Source: Novosphingobium sp. G106 (GTDB taxonomy: Bacteria > Pseudomonadota > Alphaproteobacteria > Sphingomonadales > Sphingomonadaceae). From it: a stretch of 64,000 nt of DNA. Of the stretch, positions 46,975-55,750 are shown in pieces. The translations under genes and the position numbers were made by a program. Location: assembly GCF_019075875.1 (NCBI RefSeq), contig NZ_JAHOOZ010000001.1:3348001-3412000 (forward strand), read 5' to 3'. A model generated the notes under the pieces. That model did not search any database. It had not been told where the DNA came from and worked only from the letters and a program-made list of their open reading frames with translations. Every line of letters starts with the position of its first letter. Positions within the stretch are counted from its first letter, which is position 1.

Positions 46975-47898
46975 ATGGCCGAGACGGGCCGAAACGGAGA
47001 CGCCGGGTCGGGAGATCCGGACAGTACCTACTCGCTATGGCGCGCGATCAGGCGCTTCTTCGACAAGGGCGACAACGAGCAATCGCTGCGCGCACAGCTC
47101 GAGGAAGTCATCGACGAGCATGAGGACGACGCTGGCGACACGGGCAGCGCCAAGAAAGGCGATCTCTCGCCGATCGAGCGCCAGATGCTCCGCAACCTCC
47201 TCCATTTCAGCGAACACGATGCCGACGACGTGGCGATTCCGCGCGGCGAGATCATCGCCATCCGCTCGAGCGCGAGCTGGGACGAGGTGATCCAGGCGTT
47301 TGCCGAGCATGGCCACAGCCGCCTCCCCGTCTATGGCGACACGCTCGACGAAGTCGTCGGCATGGTCCTGATCAAGGACGTGTTTCCCTTCCTCGCCAAG
47401 GGCACCCCGCCCGAGGACTGGACCACGCTGCTGCGCCAGCCGCTGTTCGTGCCCCAGGCACGCGGCGCGCTCGACGTGCTGGCCGACATGCGCACGAGCC
47501 GCACGCACCTGGCCATCGTCATCGACGAATATTCGGGCACCGACGGCATCATCACCATCGAGGACCTCGTCGAGGAGATCATCGGCGAGATCGAGGACGA
47601 GCACGACGACGCCCCGGAAGCGCTGATCGTGCCGCTGGAAAACGGCATGTGGGAAGCCGACGCCCGCGCCGAACTGGAAGACATCGCCGAAACGATCGAT
47701 CCGCGGCTTGCCGAAGTCGAGGAATCGGTGGATACTCTCGGCGGCCTCACTTTCGTGCTCGCCGGGCAGGTGCCGCCGGTCGGCACCATCGTCGATCACG
47801 AGAGCGGCTGGCGGATCGAAGTCATTGCCGGCAACGAGAAGCATGTCACGCGGCTTCGGCTGCATCCCCCTCGCCCAACCGACGACACCGAAGACTGA
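46975..47898 (+). CDS. CBS-domain hemolysin/CorC-family protein
   Basis: A 307-residue protein without membrane segments. It has two CBS motifs (IPRGEIIAIRSS ... HGHSRLPVYGDTLDEVVGMVLIKDVF and the second with HLAIVIDEYSGTDGIITIEDLVEEIIGEI) and the C-terminal transporter-associated domain (about 225-300). Related to CorC/TlyC, which are linked to magnesium and cobalt efflux. It lies 23 bases after ybeY, the standard arrangement. In many relatives lnt follows; here a LysR gene does. Confidence 0.9.
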   Translation: MAETGRNGDAGSGDPDSTYSLWRAIRRFFDKGDNEQSLRAQLEEVIDEHEDDAGDTGSAKKGDLSPIERQMLRNLLHFSEHDADDVAIPRGEIIAIRSSASWDEVIQAFAEHGHSRLPVYGDTLDEVVGMVLIKDVFPFLAKGTPPEDWTTLLRQPLFVPQARGALDVLADMRTSRTHLAIVIDEYSGTDGIITIEDLVEEIIGEIEDEHDDAPEALIVPLENGMWEADARAELEDIAETIDPRLAEVEESVDTLGGLTFVLAGQVPPVGTIVDHESGWRIEVIAGNEKHVTRLRLHPPRPTDDTED

Positions 47899-47916
47899 GC
47901 CCGAAGGACTGAGCCC

Positions 47917-48801
47917 TTGGCTGTACGCCGCCTTCCTCCCCTGCGCGCCCTTGAAGCGTTCGTCCGCGTGGTCCGGCTTGGCTCGGCCAAGGCCGCCGCG
48001 TCGGAGCTCGGCCTGTCGCCCTCGGCGCTGTCGCGGCGCGTGGCGGCGCTCGAGGACTTCACCGGCAAGCGGCTGTTCACCCGCCAGCACCAGGCGATGA
48101 AGCTGACCGACGAGGGCCAGGCCTTCTACGCCGCGGTCTCGCCCAAGCTCGAGGAATTGGCCGAGGCCGTCGAGGCCCAGGTCGATCCGGGCCGCGTGCT
48201 GCGCCTGCACCTCGGCGTACCCTCGCTGTTCGGCGGCCAGCGGCTGTTCCCGCGCCTGCCCGAGCTGCGCAAGCAGCACCCGCGCCTGCACATCGACATC
48301 GACACGAGCCCGCACCTCGACACGCGCGTCGGCGATACGCTCGACGCCGCTATCATCCTGTCGAAGGAACCCGATCCCGGCTTCCACGCGGTCCAGCTCG
48401 ACCAGAACAACGTCTATGCGATCACCTCGCAGGCGCTGGCAAAGGAGATCGGCAACGTGCCCGATCCCGACAAGCTGGCGCGTCAGACCTTCCTGATCCA
48501 CCACGACCTGCCCGATAGCTTCGATGCCTGGAAGGCGGCGATGAACCTCACCCGGCTGCAGCCGGCGGCGATCGACCATTTCGATTCGGGCCAGCTGATC
48601 CTCGAGGCCGCGGCCCAGGGCCTCGGCATCGCCATCATGCACGACGATCACTTCAACCGCTCGGGCGACACCCGCCTGGCGCGGCTCTACGACGTCGACG
48701 TCAAGAGCCCCTATTCCTACTGGTTCATCTGCCGCCCGCGCGACCTCGAATCGCGGCCGGTGAAGATCTTCCACGAGTGGATCGTCAAGGCGGGGGTCTG
48801 A
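47917..48801 (+). CDS. LysR-type transcriptional regulator
   Basis: A 294-residue LTTR with the N-terminal helix-turn-helix (ALEAFVRVVRLGSAKAAASELGLSPSALSRRVAALED split over residues 10-45) and a substrate domain. It resembles the GcvA branch. The start is TTG 47917 with AAGGA upstream; no ATG fits. It follows corC by 18 bases, so it may share its transcript. No target gene is evident; the neighbouring hydrolase is convergent. Confidence 0.88.
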   Translation: MAVRRLPPLRALEAFVRVVRLGSAKAAASELGLSPSALSRRVAALEDFTGKRLFTRQHQAMKLTDEGQAFYAAVSPKLEELAEAVEAQVDPGRVLRLHLGVPSLFGGQRLFPRLPELRKQHPRLHIDIDTSPHLDTRVGDTLDAAIILSKEPDPGFHAVQLDQNNVYAITSQALAKEIGNVPDPDKLARQTFLIHHDLPDSFDAWKAAMNLTRLQPAAIDHFDSGQLILEAAAQGLGIAIMHDDHFNRSGDTRLARLYDVDVKSPYSYWFICRPRDLESRPVKIFHEWIVKAGV

Positions 48802-48857
48802 CGCCCCGCTTTCGGCCGATCACCCCTTGGAGCGTGATCACCTTTGACAAAACCAAG

Positions 48858-48950
48858 CTCGTCACCCCGGACTTGATCCGGGGTCCCGCTCATTGCGCCA
48901 GGACGCAAGGTCGAGAAAGCGGGATCCCGGATCAAGTCCGGGATGACGAT
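48858..48950. repeat. Inverted repeat, family B
   Basis: Arms of 33 bases, CTCGTCACCCCGGACTTGAT... (48858-48890) and its near-perfect reverse complement (48918-48950, ...ATCAAGTCCGGGATGACGAT), flank a 27-base loop that holds a small TTGCG/CGCAA hairpin. This CCGGACTTGATCCGGG sequence is familiar as a dispersed palindrome in alphaproteobacterial genomes. It lies between two convergent genes, where it may end transcription in both directions. Confidence 0.85.
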
Positions 48951-48971
48951 GTCAGGGTAAGACGATCAACT

Positions 48972-49817
48972 CTAGCTATCGAACTCCGCCAGCTGCGGCG
49001 CGAGCTGGCCCCAGCTCTTGAACAGACCACCGGCCTGATCGAGCATGCGGTCGATCCACTCGCGGTCGCCCCACGGCGGCTCGGCCAGGCTGGCGTTGGG
49101 CAGCAGGGCATGGACCTGCTCACTGGTATAGCGCGGGTGATGCGGGTCGGACTGGCCGCTGCGGAACACCAGCACAGGCATGCCGATCTTCTTGTAGTCG
49201 TCCGGACGGAGCCCCGGCACCGGCGAGCCCGGTTCGGGAAGGAAAGTGGCGCCCCAGCGCTGCATGGTATCGCAGAAGGTCTCGACGTCCTGCGACAGGA
49301 TCCGCTCGCGATTGCCCGGATTGCGCCGGATCAGCTCGGCCATTTCGGGAACTTCGGCCACGGCTTCCATCCCGCCGATCTTGGCCGGGGTCTGCAGGCT
49401 GCCGCAATAGACGCCTACCAGGCCGGAAAGGCCGATGGCATCGCCGGTGATCCAGAGCACGGCCAGCTTGCGCACGGCATCGGGATGGCGGAGCGCGGCG
49501 AGCAGCGACACGCGCGACCCGGCCGAACCGCCGATGACCAGCGCGGGCGCCATGTCGAGCGCCTTCAGCAGGCCGATCAGGGTATCGGCATTGAGGATCG
49601 ATTCGCTTTCCGCATCGAAGCTGACGTCGGATTCGCCGCAATTCGGGCGATCCCAGATCACGGTCCTGTAGTCGTGCTTCGCCAGTTCCTCGGCAAGATC
49701 GCGCACGCCCGGCGTTTCCTTCGGGAAGCGACCGCCGGGGGTTATGATCGCGGTCTTGCTGCCGCTACCGATCACCTCGTAGCCGATGCTCAATCCGTTG
49801 ACGTCGATCCTTGCCAT
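48972..49817 (-). CDS. Alpha/beta hydrolase
   Basis: A 281-residue hydrolase of the alpha/beta fold with the nucleophile elbow GGSAGS (VIGGSAGSRVSLLAALRHPD), an oxyanion stretch TPGGRFP, VIWDRPNCGESD, and a candidate acid Asp in FRSGQSDPHHPRY. The ATG at 49817 follows GAGAGGAACC; the longer frame upstream has no support. Substrate unknown. It is divergent from the LuxE-like gene, with a 182-base gap between the starts. Confidence 0.85.
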   Translation of the reverse strand: MARIDVNGLSIGYEVIGSGSKTAIITPGGRFPKETPGVRDLAEELAKHDYRTVIWDRPNCGESDVSFDAESESILNADTLIGLLKALDMAPALVIGGSAGSRVSLLAALRHPDAVRKLAVLWITGDAIGLSGLVGVYCGSLQTPAKIGGMEAVAEVPEMAELIRRNPGNRERILSQDVETFCDTMQRWGATFLPEPGSPVPGLRPDDYKKIGMPVLVFRSGQSDPHHPRYTSEQVHALLPNASLAEPPWGDREWIDRMLDQAGGLFKSWGQLAPQLAEFDS

Positions 49818-49999
49818 GGCGGTTCCTCTCACCGATTCTGTTGTTTGACAGTGAAGGCTATCTTGCCCGGGCGGCATGGGCGAGTGCCAAAAGCGGGTTG
49901 CCTTCCCGAACGCCCGCTTTTGCCGATCAGGGTATGACGCTCTCGCCCCCGCAGGCGTAGGATGCCGGAAAAGGCACCCAATCGGAGAGGAGCGGTGCG

Positions 50000-51433
50000 A
50001 TGGACGCAATGACCAAGGACACCGCCGTCGAACGCCAGGCGCTGGCCTGGATGGACGATCCCCTGCAGGCCTTCGGCTTGTCGCAGACCCAGGCCCATTC
50101 GCTGCCGCGCGCGGAAGCGGAGGCGGTGCAGCTCGCCGCGCTCAACCTGCGGCTCGAGCAGCGGCGCGAGCAGATCGTCACGCTCGACAAGCTTGCCCAG
50201 GCGCAAGGGATCACGCGGTTCGCCCGGATCGAGGACGCCGCGCCGCTGCTGTTCACGCATGACGTCTACAAGTCCTACCCGATGTCGCTGCTCGCCAAGC
50301 AGCGTTTCGACCAGCTGACCAAATGGCTAAGCCGGCTGACTCCCTACGACCTGTCAGGCCTCGACGTGTCGGGCTGCCAGTCGATCGACCAGTGGCTCGA
50401 ACGCCTGCGCGACACGACCGAACTCGACGTGGCAACCTCGTCGGGCACGAGCGGGACGATGTCGTTCTTCCCCAAGTCACAGCGCGACTACCGCAATTCG
50501 GTGCGGATGCTGCGGATGAATCTGACCCAGACCTTCGGCACCGAGCCCGCCCCGGCAGCTTTCGACGAGCCTTACCACGTGCTCACCCCGTTCTACCGCG
50601 ACGGGCACAACACCGTTGCACGGCTGCCGCACTATTTCCTCGACGTGTTCTGCAAGGGCGACGTCGGCCGGCTGCATACCGCCCTGCCGTACAAGGCCAG
50701 CGCCGACCTGATGTGGATGGCCGCGCGCCTGCGCGCTGCCCAGGCCAAGGGCGACGCCGGTCGCGTCGACGTGCCCGAGAGCCTGCTCGCCCGCCGCACC
50801 GAGTGGGAAAAGCTCCAGGCCGAAATGCCCAGGCTGCAGATGGCCTTCATCGCCGAAATGGTGCCGCAGCTAACCGGCAAGCAGGTCATGGCGCTGGGTA
50901 TCACCTCGATGTTCTTCGAGATTGCCCACAATGGCCTCGAGGCCGGTGCCCGCGCGGCTTTCGCGCCGGGATCGGCGGTGGTCGGCGGCGGCGGGGCCAA
51001 GGGCATGATCCTGCCCGACGACGCCGAGGAACAGATCGCCCGCTTCTTCGGGGTCGAGCGGATGCGCGGGTCCTACGGCATGACCGAGCAGAACTTCTTC
51101 GTGAACGACTGTGAGCACGACCGCTATCACATGCCGCCCTGGGTCTCGGTTATCCTGCTCGACGGCGAGACCGGCCAGCCGCTGCCGCGCGAGGGAGTGC
51201 AGACCGGCCGCGCCTCGTTCTTCGATATCAGCCAGGACGGTGCCTGGGGCGGCATCGTCTCGGGCGACCGCATCACGGTCGACTTCACGCCGTGCCCTTG
51301 CGGACGAACCACCCTGCACATGGACAAGACGATCCAGCGCTTCAGCGAACTCCAGGGCGGCGACGACAAGATCACCTGCGCGGCGACGCCCGGCGCCCAG
51401 GCCGAAGCTTTGGGGTTCTTGAACTCACTTTAA
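50000..51433 (+). CDS. LuxE-like acyl-protein synthetase / adenylate-forming enzyme
   Basis: A 477-residue protein related to LuxE and to the phenylacetate-CoA ligase branch of adenylate-forming enzymes, which activate a carboxylate with ATP. Visible motifs are the ATP loop TSSGTSGT (146-153), a GGGGAKG loop, and GSYGMTEQN. A Cys pair near the end (PCPCGRTTLHM) is of the zinc-like type in this group. LuxE normally acts with LuxC and LuxD to supply aldehyde, but none is near. The start is ATG 50000, with GGAGAGGAGCG upstream; ATG 50009 is possible. Confidence 0.75.
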   Translation: MDAMTKDTAVERQALAWMDDPLQAFGLSQTQAHSLPRAEAEAVQLAALNLRLEQRREQIVTLDKLAQAQGITRFARIEDAAPLLFTHDVYKSYPMSLLAKQRFDQLTKWLSRLTPYDLSGLDVSGCQSIDQWLERLRDTTELDVATSSGTSGTMSFFPKSQRDYRNSVRMLRMNLTQTFGTEPAPAAFDEPYHVLTPFYRDGHNTVARLPHYFLDVFCKGDVGRLHTALPYKASADLMWMAARLRAAQAKGDAGRVDVPESLLARRTEWEKLQAEMPRLQMAFIAEMVPQLTGKQVMALGITSMFFEIAHNGLEAGARAAFAPGSAVVGGGGAKGMILPDDAEEQIARFFGVERMRGSYGMTEQNFFVNDCEHDRYHMPPWVSVILLDGETGQPLPREGVQTGRASFFDISQDGAWGGIVSGDRITVDFTPCPCGRTTLHMDKTIQRFSELQGGDDKITCAATPGAQAEALGFLNSL

Positions 51434-51494
51434 CTTGCCGCCGCCCACCGGACCCGCCATCCAGCGCGCGATCTGCGAAGAGGGGGGTTCGACG

Positions 51495-52277
51495 ATGAAA
51501 CGTATGCTGATCGCCGCAGCGACGTGCTGTGCGCTGCCGCTAGGGTCCGTCGCTGCTCTTGCTCAGGACACAGCCGCCGCACGCGTGACTACCTCAACTC
51601 CGCAAGCCGCGGCTCCCGTCGATCCCGTCCGGCTCGCGGCGGCACGTAGGACGGTCGACTTCGTCTTCCCTGCCGGAACTTATGCCCGACTCATGGACGG
51701 CAAGATGAGCGGGCTGATGGACCAGATGATGGACACGGTGGGCAAGATGCCGCTGCGCCAGCTGGCCGCCTTGGGCGGTATTTCGCAGGACAAGGTGAGC
51801 AAGCTCGGCGATGGCACGCTCAAGGAAGTGATGGCGATCTACGATCCGCACTATCAGGAACGGTCCCAGCTGACCCTGCGCGCGATGACCGGTGAGTTGG
51901 TGCCGCTGATGACCCAGTTCGAACCGGCGGTCCGCGACGGCCTGGCACAGGCCTATGCCCGGCGATTCACCGCCCAGCAGCTCGACGAACTTAACCGCTT
52001 CTTCGCGACGCCGACCGGCACCGCCTATGCGGCCGATTCCTTTGCTATCTTTATGGATCGGGAGGTCATGTCGAAGATGTCAGAGATCATGCCGGCTATG
52101 ATCAAGGAGATGCCCGGAATGATGGCTAGAATGAAGGAGGCTACGGCCAGCCTGCCACCGCCGCGCAATTTCGAAGACCTGACGGCCGCGGAGCGCCAGA
52201 AGCTGGCGACCTTGCTCGGCGTCAGCGTGGACGAGCTCAGCCGCGACAAGAGCGCGGGCCGGGGCACGGCAAAATAG
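51495..52277 (+). CDS. Secreted DUF2059-type protein
   Basis: A 260-residue exported protein. A signal peptide (1-23, ending ALA) is followed by a helical domain with YARRFTAQQLDELNRFFATPTGTAYA, a sequence typical of DUF2059 proteins, and Met-rich stretches (MSKMSEIMPAMIKEMPGMMARM). ATG 51495 is taken; the open frame upstream is shorter by context. The function of DUF2059 is not known. It follows the LuxE-like gene by 61 bases and precedes the convergent cyclophilin. Confidence 0.85.
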   Translation: MKRMLIAAATCCALPLGSVAALAQDTAAARVTTSTPQAAAPVDPVRLAAARRTVDFVFPAGTYARLMDGKMSGLMDQMMDTVGKMPLRQLAALGGISQDKVSKLGDGTLKEVMAIYDPHYQERSQLTLRAMTGELVPLMTQFEPAVRDGLAQAYARRFTAQQLDELNRFFATPTGTAYAADSFAIFMDREVMSKMSEIMPAMIKEMPGMMARMKEATASLPPPRNFEDLTAAERQKLATLLGVSVDELSRDKSAGRGTAK

Positions 52278-52298
52278 CGGCCCCGACCCGCAAAAGCG

Positions 52299-52754
<456 letters not shown>

Positions 52755-52873
52755 GATGGTCTCCTCAGGTTTGCGGCGCATATAGGGACAAGTCTGACAA
52801 AGTCACGCGGCGGAATGGACATTTCCCGCCTACCCCGGTTGCTTTTGCCTCCTCCGCGGCTAGACCGTGCCCG

Positions 52874-54304
52874 ATGACTCCAGAGGACTTCGATCATACG
52901 CTGATAGAGGACGCCGCCGAAGCGCCCGAAGCGGCGCGTGAGAGCGAGAGCCTCGACAAGGAGAACCGGCTGAAGCCTGACTTCGTCCGCCGCGTCCAGG
53001 ATGCGCTCGAAGCGGGCGAGACCGACGCGGTCTACGACATGGTCGAGCCGCTGCATCCAGCCGACATCGCCGACCTGTTCGAGCTGATCGAAGAGGACGA
53101 GCGCCTGCCGCTGGCCCGCGCGATCAACGACCAGATGGGCGTCGAGGTCTTCGCCGAGCTCAACGACCACGTCCGCGAGCTGCTGCTCGAGGAAATCCCC
53201 GCCGGCATCATCGCCGACATCGCCGAGCAGCTCGACACGGACGATGCCGTCGCGATGATCGAGGATCTCGACGAGGAGGACCAGAAGGCCGTCCTCGCCG
53301 AGATGGAGCCCGAGGACCGCGCGGCGATCGAGACCGCGCTGGCCTATCCCGAAGAAACCGCCGGCCGCCTGATGAGCCGCGATTTCGTCGCGGTGCCCGA
53401 GCACATGACGGTGGGCGACCTGATCGACTTCCTGCGTGACGACAGGGAGCTCTCGACCGAGTTCTGGGAAGTATTCATCGTCGACACGCGCCACCATCCG
53501 GTCGGCACCTGCCTGCTCTCATGGATCCTGCGCAGCCCGCGGACCGTGCCGCTGTCCGACGTGATGAAGCGCGACCAGACCTTGATCCCGGTCGGCATGG
53601 ACCAGGAAGAGGTCGCGCTGCGCTTCCAGAAATATGCGCTGATCTCGGCCGCGGTGGTCGACGAGGACGGCCGGCTGGTCGGCCAGATCACCGTCGATGA
53701 CGTCGTCCACATCATCCAGGAAGAGGCCAGCGAGGACATCCTGCGCCTGTCGGGCGCGGGCGACGGCGACATCAACGAGCCGATCCGGCTGACCGTGAAG
53801 ACGCGCCTGACCTGGCTGGTCGTCAACCTCGGCACGGCGATCGTCGCCTCCTCGGTGGTCGGGCTGTTCCAGGGGGCGATCGCGCATTTCGCGCTACTCG
53901 CGGTACTCATGCCGATCGTCTCGGGCATGGGCGGCAATGCCGGCACGCAGACGCTGGCCGTCGTCGTGCGCGCGCTGGCGACCAACCAGCTGACCGATTC
54001 GAACACCCTGCGCATGATCGGCCGCGAACTGCGCATCGCAATGGCCAACGGCCTGTCGCTGGGCCTGCTGATCGGCGGCGGCACCGCGCTCATGTTCGGC
54101 AATCCGCTGCTCGGCGCGGTGATCGGCTCGGCCATGGTGATCAACAATCTGGTTGCCGGGCTCGCCGGCATCCTCGTGCCCGTCGCGCTCGACCGGGCGA
54201 ACGTGGATCCTGCGGTCTCCTCGGCGGTTTTCGTCACCATGGCGACCGACGTTATGGGCTTCTTCTCGTTCCTCGGCCTGGCAGTGCTGTCGGGGCTCGC
54301 CTGA
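52874..54304 (+). CDS. mgtE: Magnesium transporter MgtE
   Basis: A 476-residue Mg2+ channel: a cytoplasmic N-domain (about 30-150, LHPADIADLFELI ... LLEEIPAGIIADIAEQL), two CBS domains (about 155-280, TAGRLMSRDFVAVP ... VTVGDLI and LVGQITVDDVVHII) and five C-terminal membrane segments with PIVSGMGGNAGTQTLAV, the family's pore segment. Both the N-domain and CBS domains sense Mg2+. It overlaps the DUF1489 gene by one base. Confidence 0.95.
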   Translation: MTPEDFDHTLIEDAAEAPEAARESESLDKENRLKPDFVRRVQDALEAGETDAVYDMVEPLHPADIADLFELIEEDERLPLARAINDQMGVEVFAELNDHVRELLLEEIPAGIIADIAEQLDTDDAVAMIEDLDEEDQKAVLAEMEPEDRAAIETALAYPEETAGRLMSRDFVAVPEHMTVGDLIDFLRDDRELSTEFWEVFIVDTRHHPVGTCLLSWILRSPRTVPLSDVMKRDQTLIPVGMDQEEVALRFQKYALISAAVVDEDGRLVGQITVDDVVHIIQEEASEDILRLSGAGDGDINEPIRLTVKTRLTWLVVNLGTAIVASSVVGLFQGAIAHFALLAVLMPIVSGMGGNAGTQTLAVVVRALATNQLTDSNTLRMIGRELRIAMANGLSLGLLIGGGTALMFGNPLLGAVIGSAMVINNLVAGLAGILVPVALDRANVDPAVSSAVFVTMATDVMGFFSFLGLAVLSGLA

Positions 54305-54705
54305 TGCCGTTGAGCATGACCAAGATCGCATTCGGTTCCGAAAGCCCTGCGACGCTGCGCGCCTGGCTGGAGAGCCAAGCTAGCGAAGGCGAGGCGCGGA
54401 CCTCCACGCGCTACCTGCCCAAGCGCCACGAAGAGATGGTCGGCGGCTCGCTCTACTGGATCCACAACCACATCATCGTCGGCCGCTCGCCGCTGATCGG
54501 CTTCGAGCAGCGCGAGGACCGCCGCTGGTGGATCCGGATGGAGCCCAGGCTGATTCCGGTCCAGCCCAGGCGCAAACGCGCGCACCAGGGCTGGCGCTAT
54601 CTTGCCGAAGAAGACGCCCCCGCGGACCTCGACGGCGAGATCGGCGAAGGCGACGTGATGCCGGCGCGACTGCTCAGCGAACTGGCCAAGCTCGGGCTGG
54701 CCTAA
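54304..54705 (+). CDS. DUF1489 family protein
   Basis: A 133-residue protein with no membrane segment. It matches the alphaproteobacterial DUF1489 family by HEEMVGGSLYWIHNHIIVGRSPLIGFE and the acidic C-terminal part GEIGEGDVMPARLL. Its function is unknown. Its ATG shares one base with the mgtE stop (TGATG), so it is co-translated with mgtE. Confidence 0.85.
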   Translation: MPLSMTKIAFGSESPATLRAWLESQASEGEARTSTRYLPKRHEEMVGGSLYWIHNHIIVGRSPLIGFEQREDRRWWIRMEPRLIPVQPRRKRAHQGWRYLAEEDAPADLDGEIGEGDVMPARLLSELAKLGLA

Positions 54706-54727
54706 ACCAAAAGGCGGAGAGACCGCG

Positions 54728-55672
54728 ATGAAGGGATGGCTGTTCACCGGCGCGCACGAGCCGCTCGAACTGATCGAGCGCGACATGCCGCGCCCCGGCC
54801 CCGGCGAAGTGCTGCTGGCGGTGCGCGGCTCGGGCCTGTGCCATAGCGACGTCGGCCGGATGGACGGCACGCTTACGCCCTACATGCCCAAGAAGCCGCC
54901 GATCATCCTGGGCCACGAGATTGCCGGGATTGTGATTGAGGTCGGCGGAGGCGTCGGCGACTATGCTCCGGGCGATCGCGTCGTCGCCTCGGGCACGATC
55001 GCCTATTGCCCGGGCCGCAATGCCGACGGTGGCTATGCGACGCATTGCCTGCTGCCGACGCACTGCCTCGTCCCGCTGCCCGGCACGGTCAGCTTCGTGC
55101 AGGGCGCCGCCGCGACCGACGCCGGCCAGACCTCGCACAGCGCACTGATGGTCGCGGGCGAGCTCAAGCCGGGCCAGCGCGTGGGGATCGTCGGCCTCGG
55201 CGGGCTCGGCATGACCGCCGCGCGCATCGCCTTTCTTAACGGCGCCGAAGTCTATGCCGCCGAGCCCCGCCGCGAGGCCTGGGATATCGCGCGGGCGCAG
55301 GGCGTGGTCGCCCTTGGCGAAGACGTGCGCGATCTGGCGCAACATGGCCTCGACCTGATCGTCGACTTCGCCGGTTTCGGCACGACCACCGCGGGCGCGA
55401 TCGCCGCCGTGCGGCCGGGCGGACTCGTCGTGCAGGTCGGGCTCGGCCGCACCGAGGCGCTGATCTCGACCATGGAGCTTATCGGCAAGGGCGTGACCCT
55501 GCGCGGCTCGGGCGGCGGCAGCAAGAGCGACACGGCGGCGGTCATCGCCCACATGGCGCGCGGCGACCTGACTATCGCGGCGACGACGATCGGTTTCGAC
55601 GACATTCCCGAAGGCCTTGCCCGCCTGGAACGTGGCGGTGTGGTCGGCCGGATCGTCGCCGCGCTCGACTGA
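54728..55672 (+). CDS. Zinc-binding MDR dehydrogenase lacking the structural-zinc loop
   Basis: A 314-residue MDR dehydrogenase. The catalytic-zinc residues are present: Cys38 in GLCHSDVG, and His63-Glu64 in GHEIAG, followed by the NAD loop GIVGLGGLGMTAA. The four-Cys structural zinc lobe that normally follows GDRV is replaced by a short ASGTIAYCPGRNADGGYA, giving a shorter protein than the usual 340-370. Substrate unknown. It is 79 bases before the TauD-like gene, with the same orientation. Confidence 0.87.
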   Translation: MKGWLFTGAHEPLELIERDMPRPGPGEVLLAVRGSGLCHSDVGRMDGTLTPYMPKKPPIILGHEIAGIVIEVGGGVGDYAPGDRVVASGTIAYCPGRNADGGYATHCLLPTHCLVPLPGTVSFVQGAAATDAGQTSHSALMVAGELKPGQRVGIVGLGGLGMTAARIAFLNGAEVYAAEPRREAWDIARAQGVVALGEDVRDLAQHGLDLIVDFAGFGTTTAGAIAAVRPGGLVVQVGLGRTEALISTMELIGKGVTLRGSGGGSKSDTAAVIAHMARGDLTIAATTIGFDDIPEGLARLERGGVVGRIVAALD

Positions 55673-55750
55673 ACTGTTGCCTACGGGCACTGCCTCCGAT
55701 AGCCTCCCAAACAAACGCTTGGGTAACAAGCAAGGCCGGGAGACAAGCCA

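Noticed and set aside
50000..52277. A luminescence or lux-type operon
   Set aside because: No luxA, luxB, luxC or luxD-like gene is near the LuxE-like gene.
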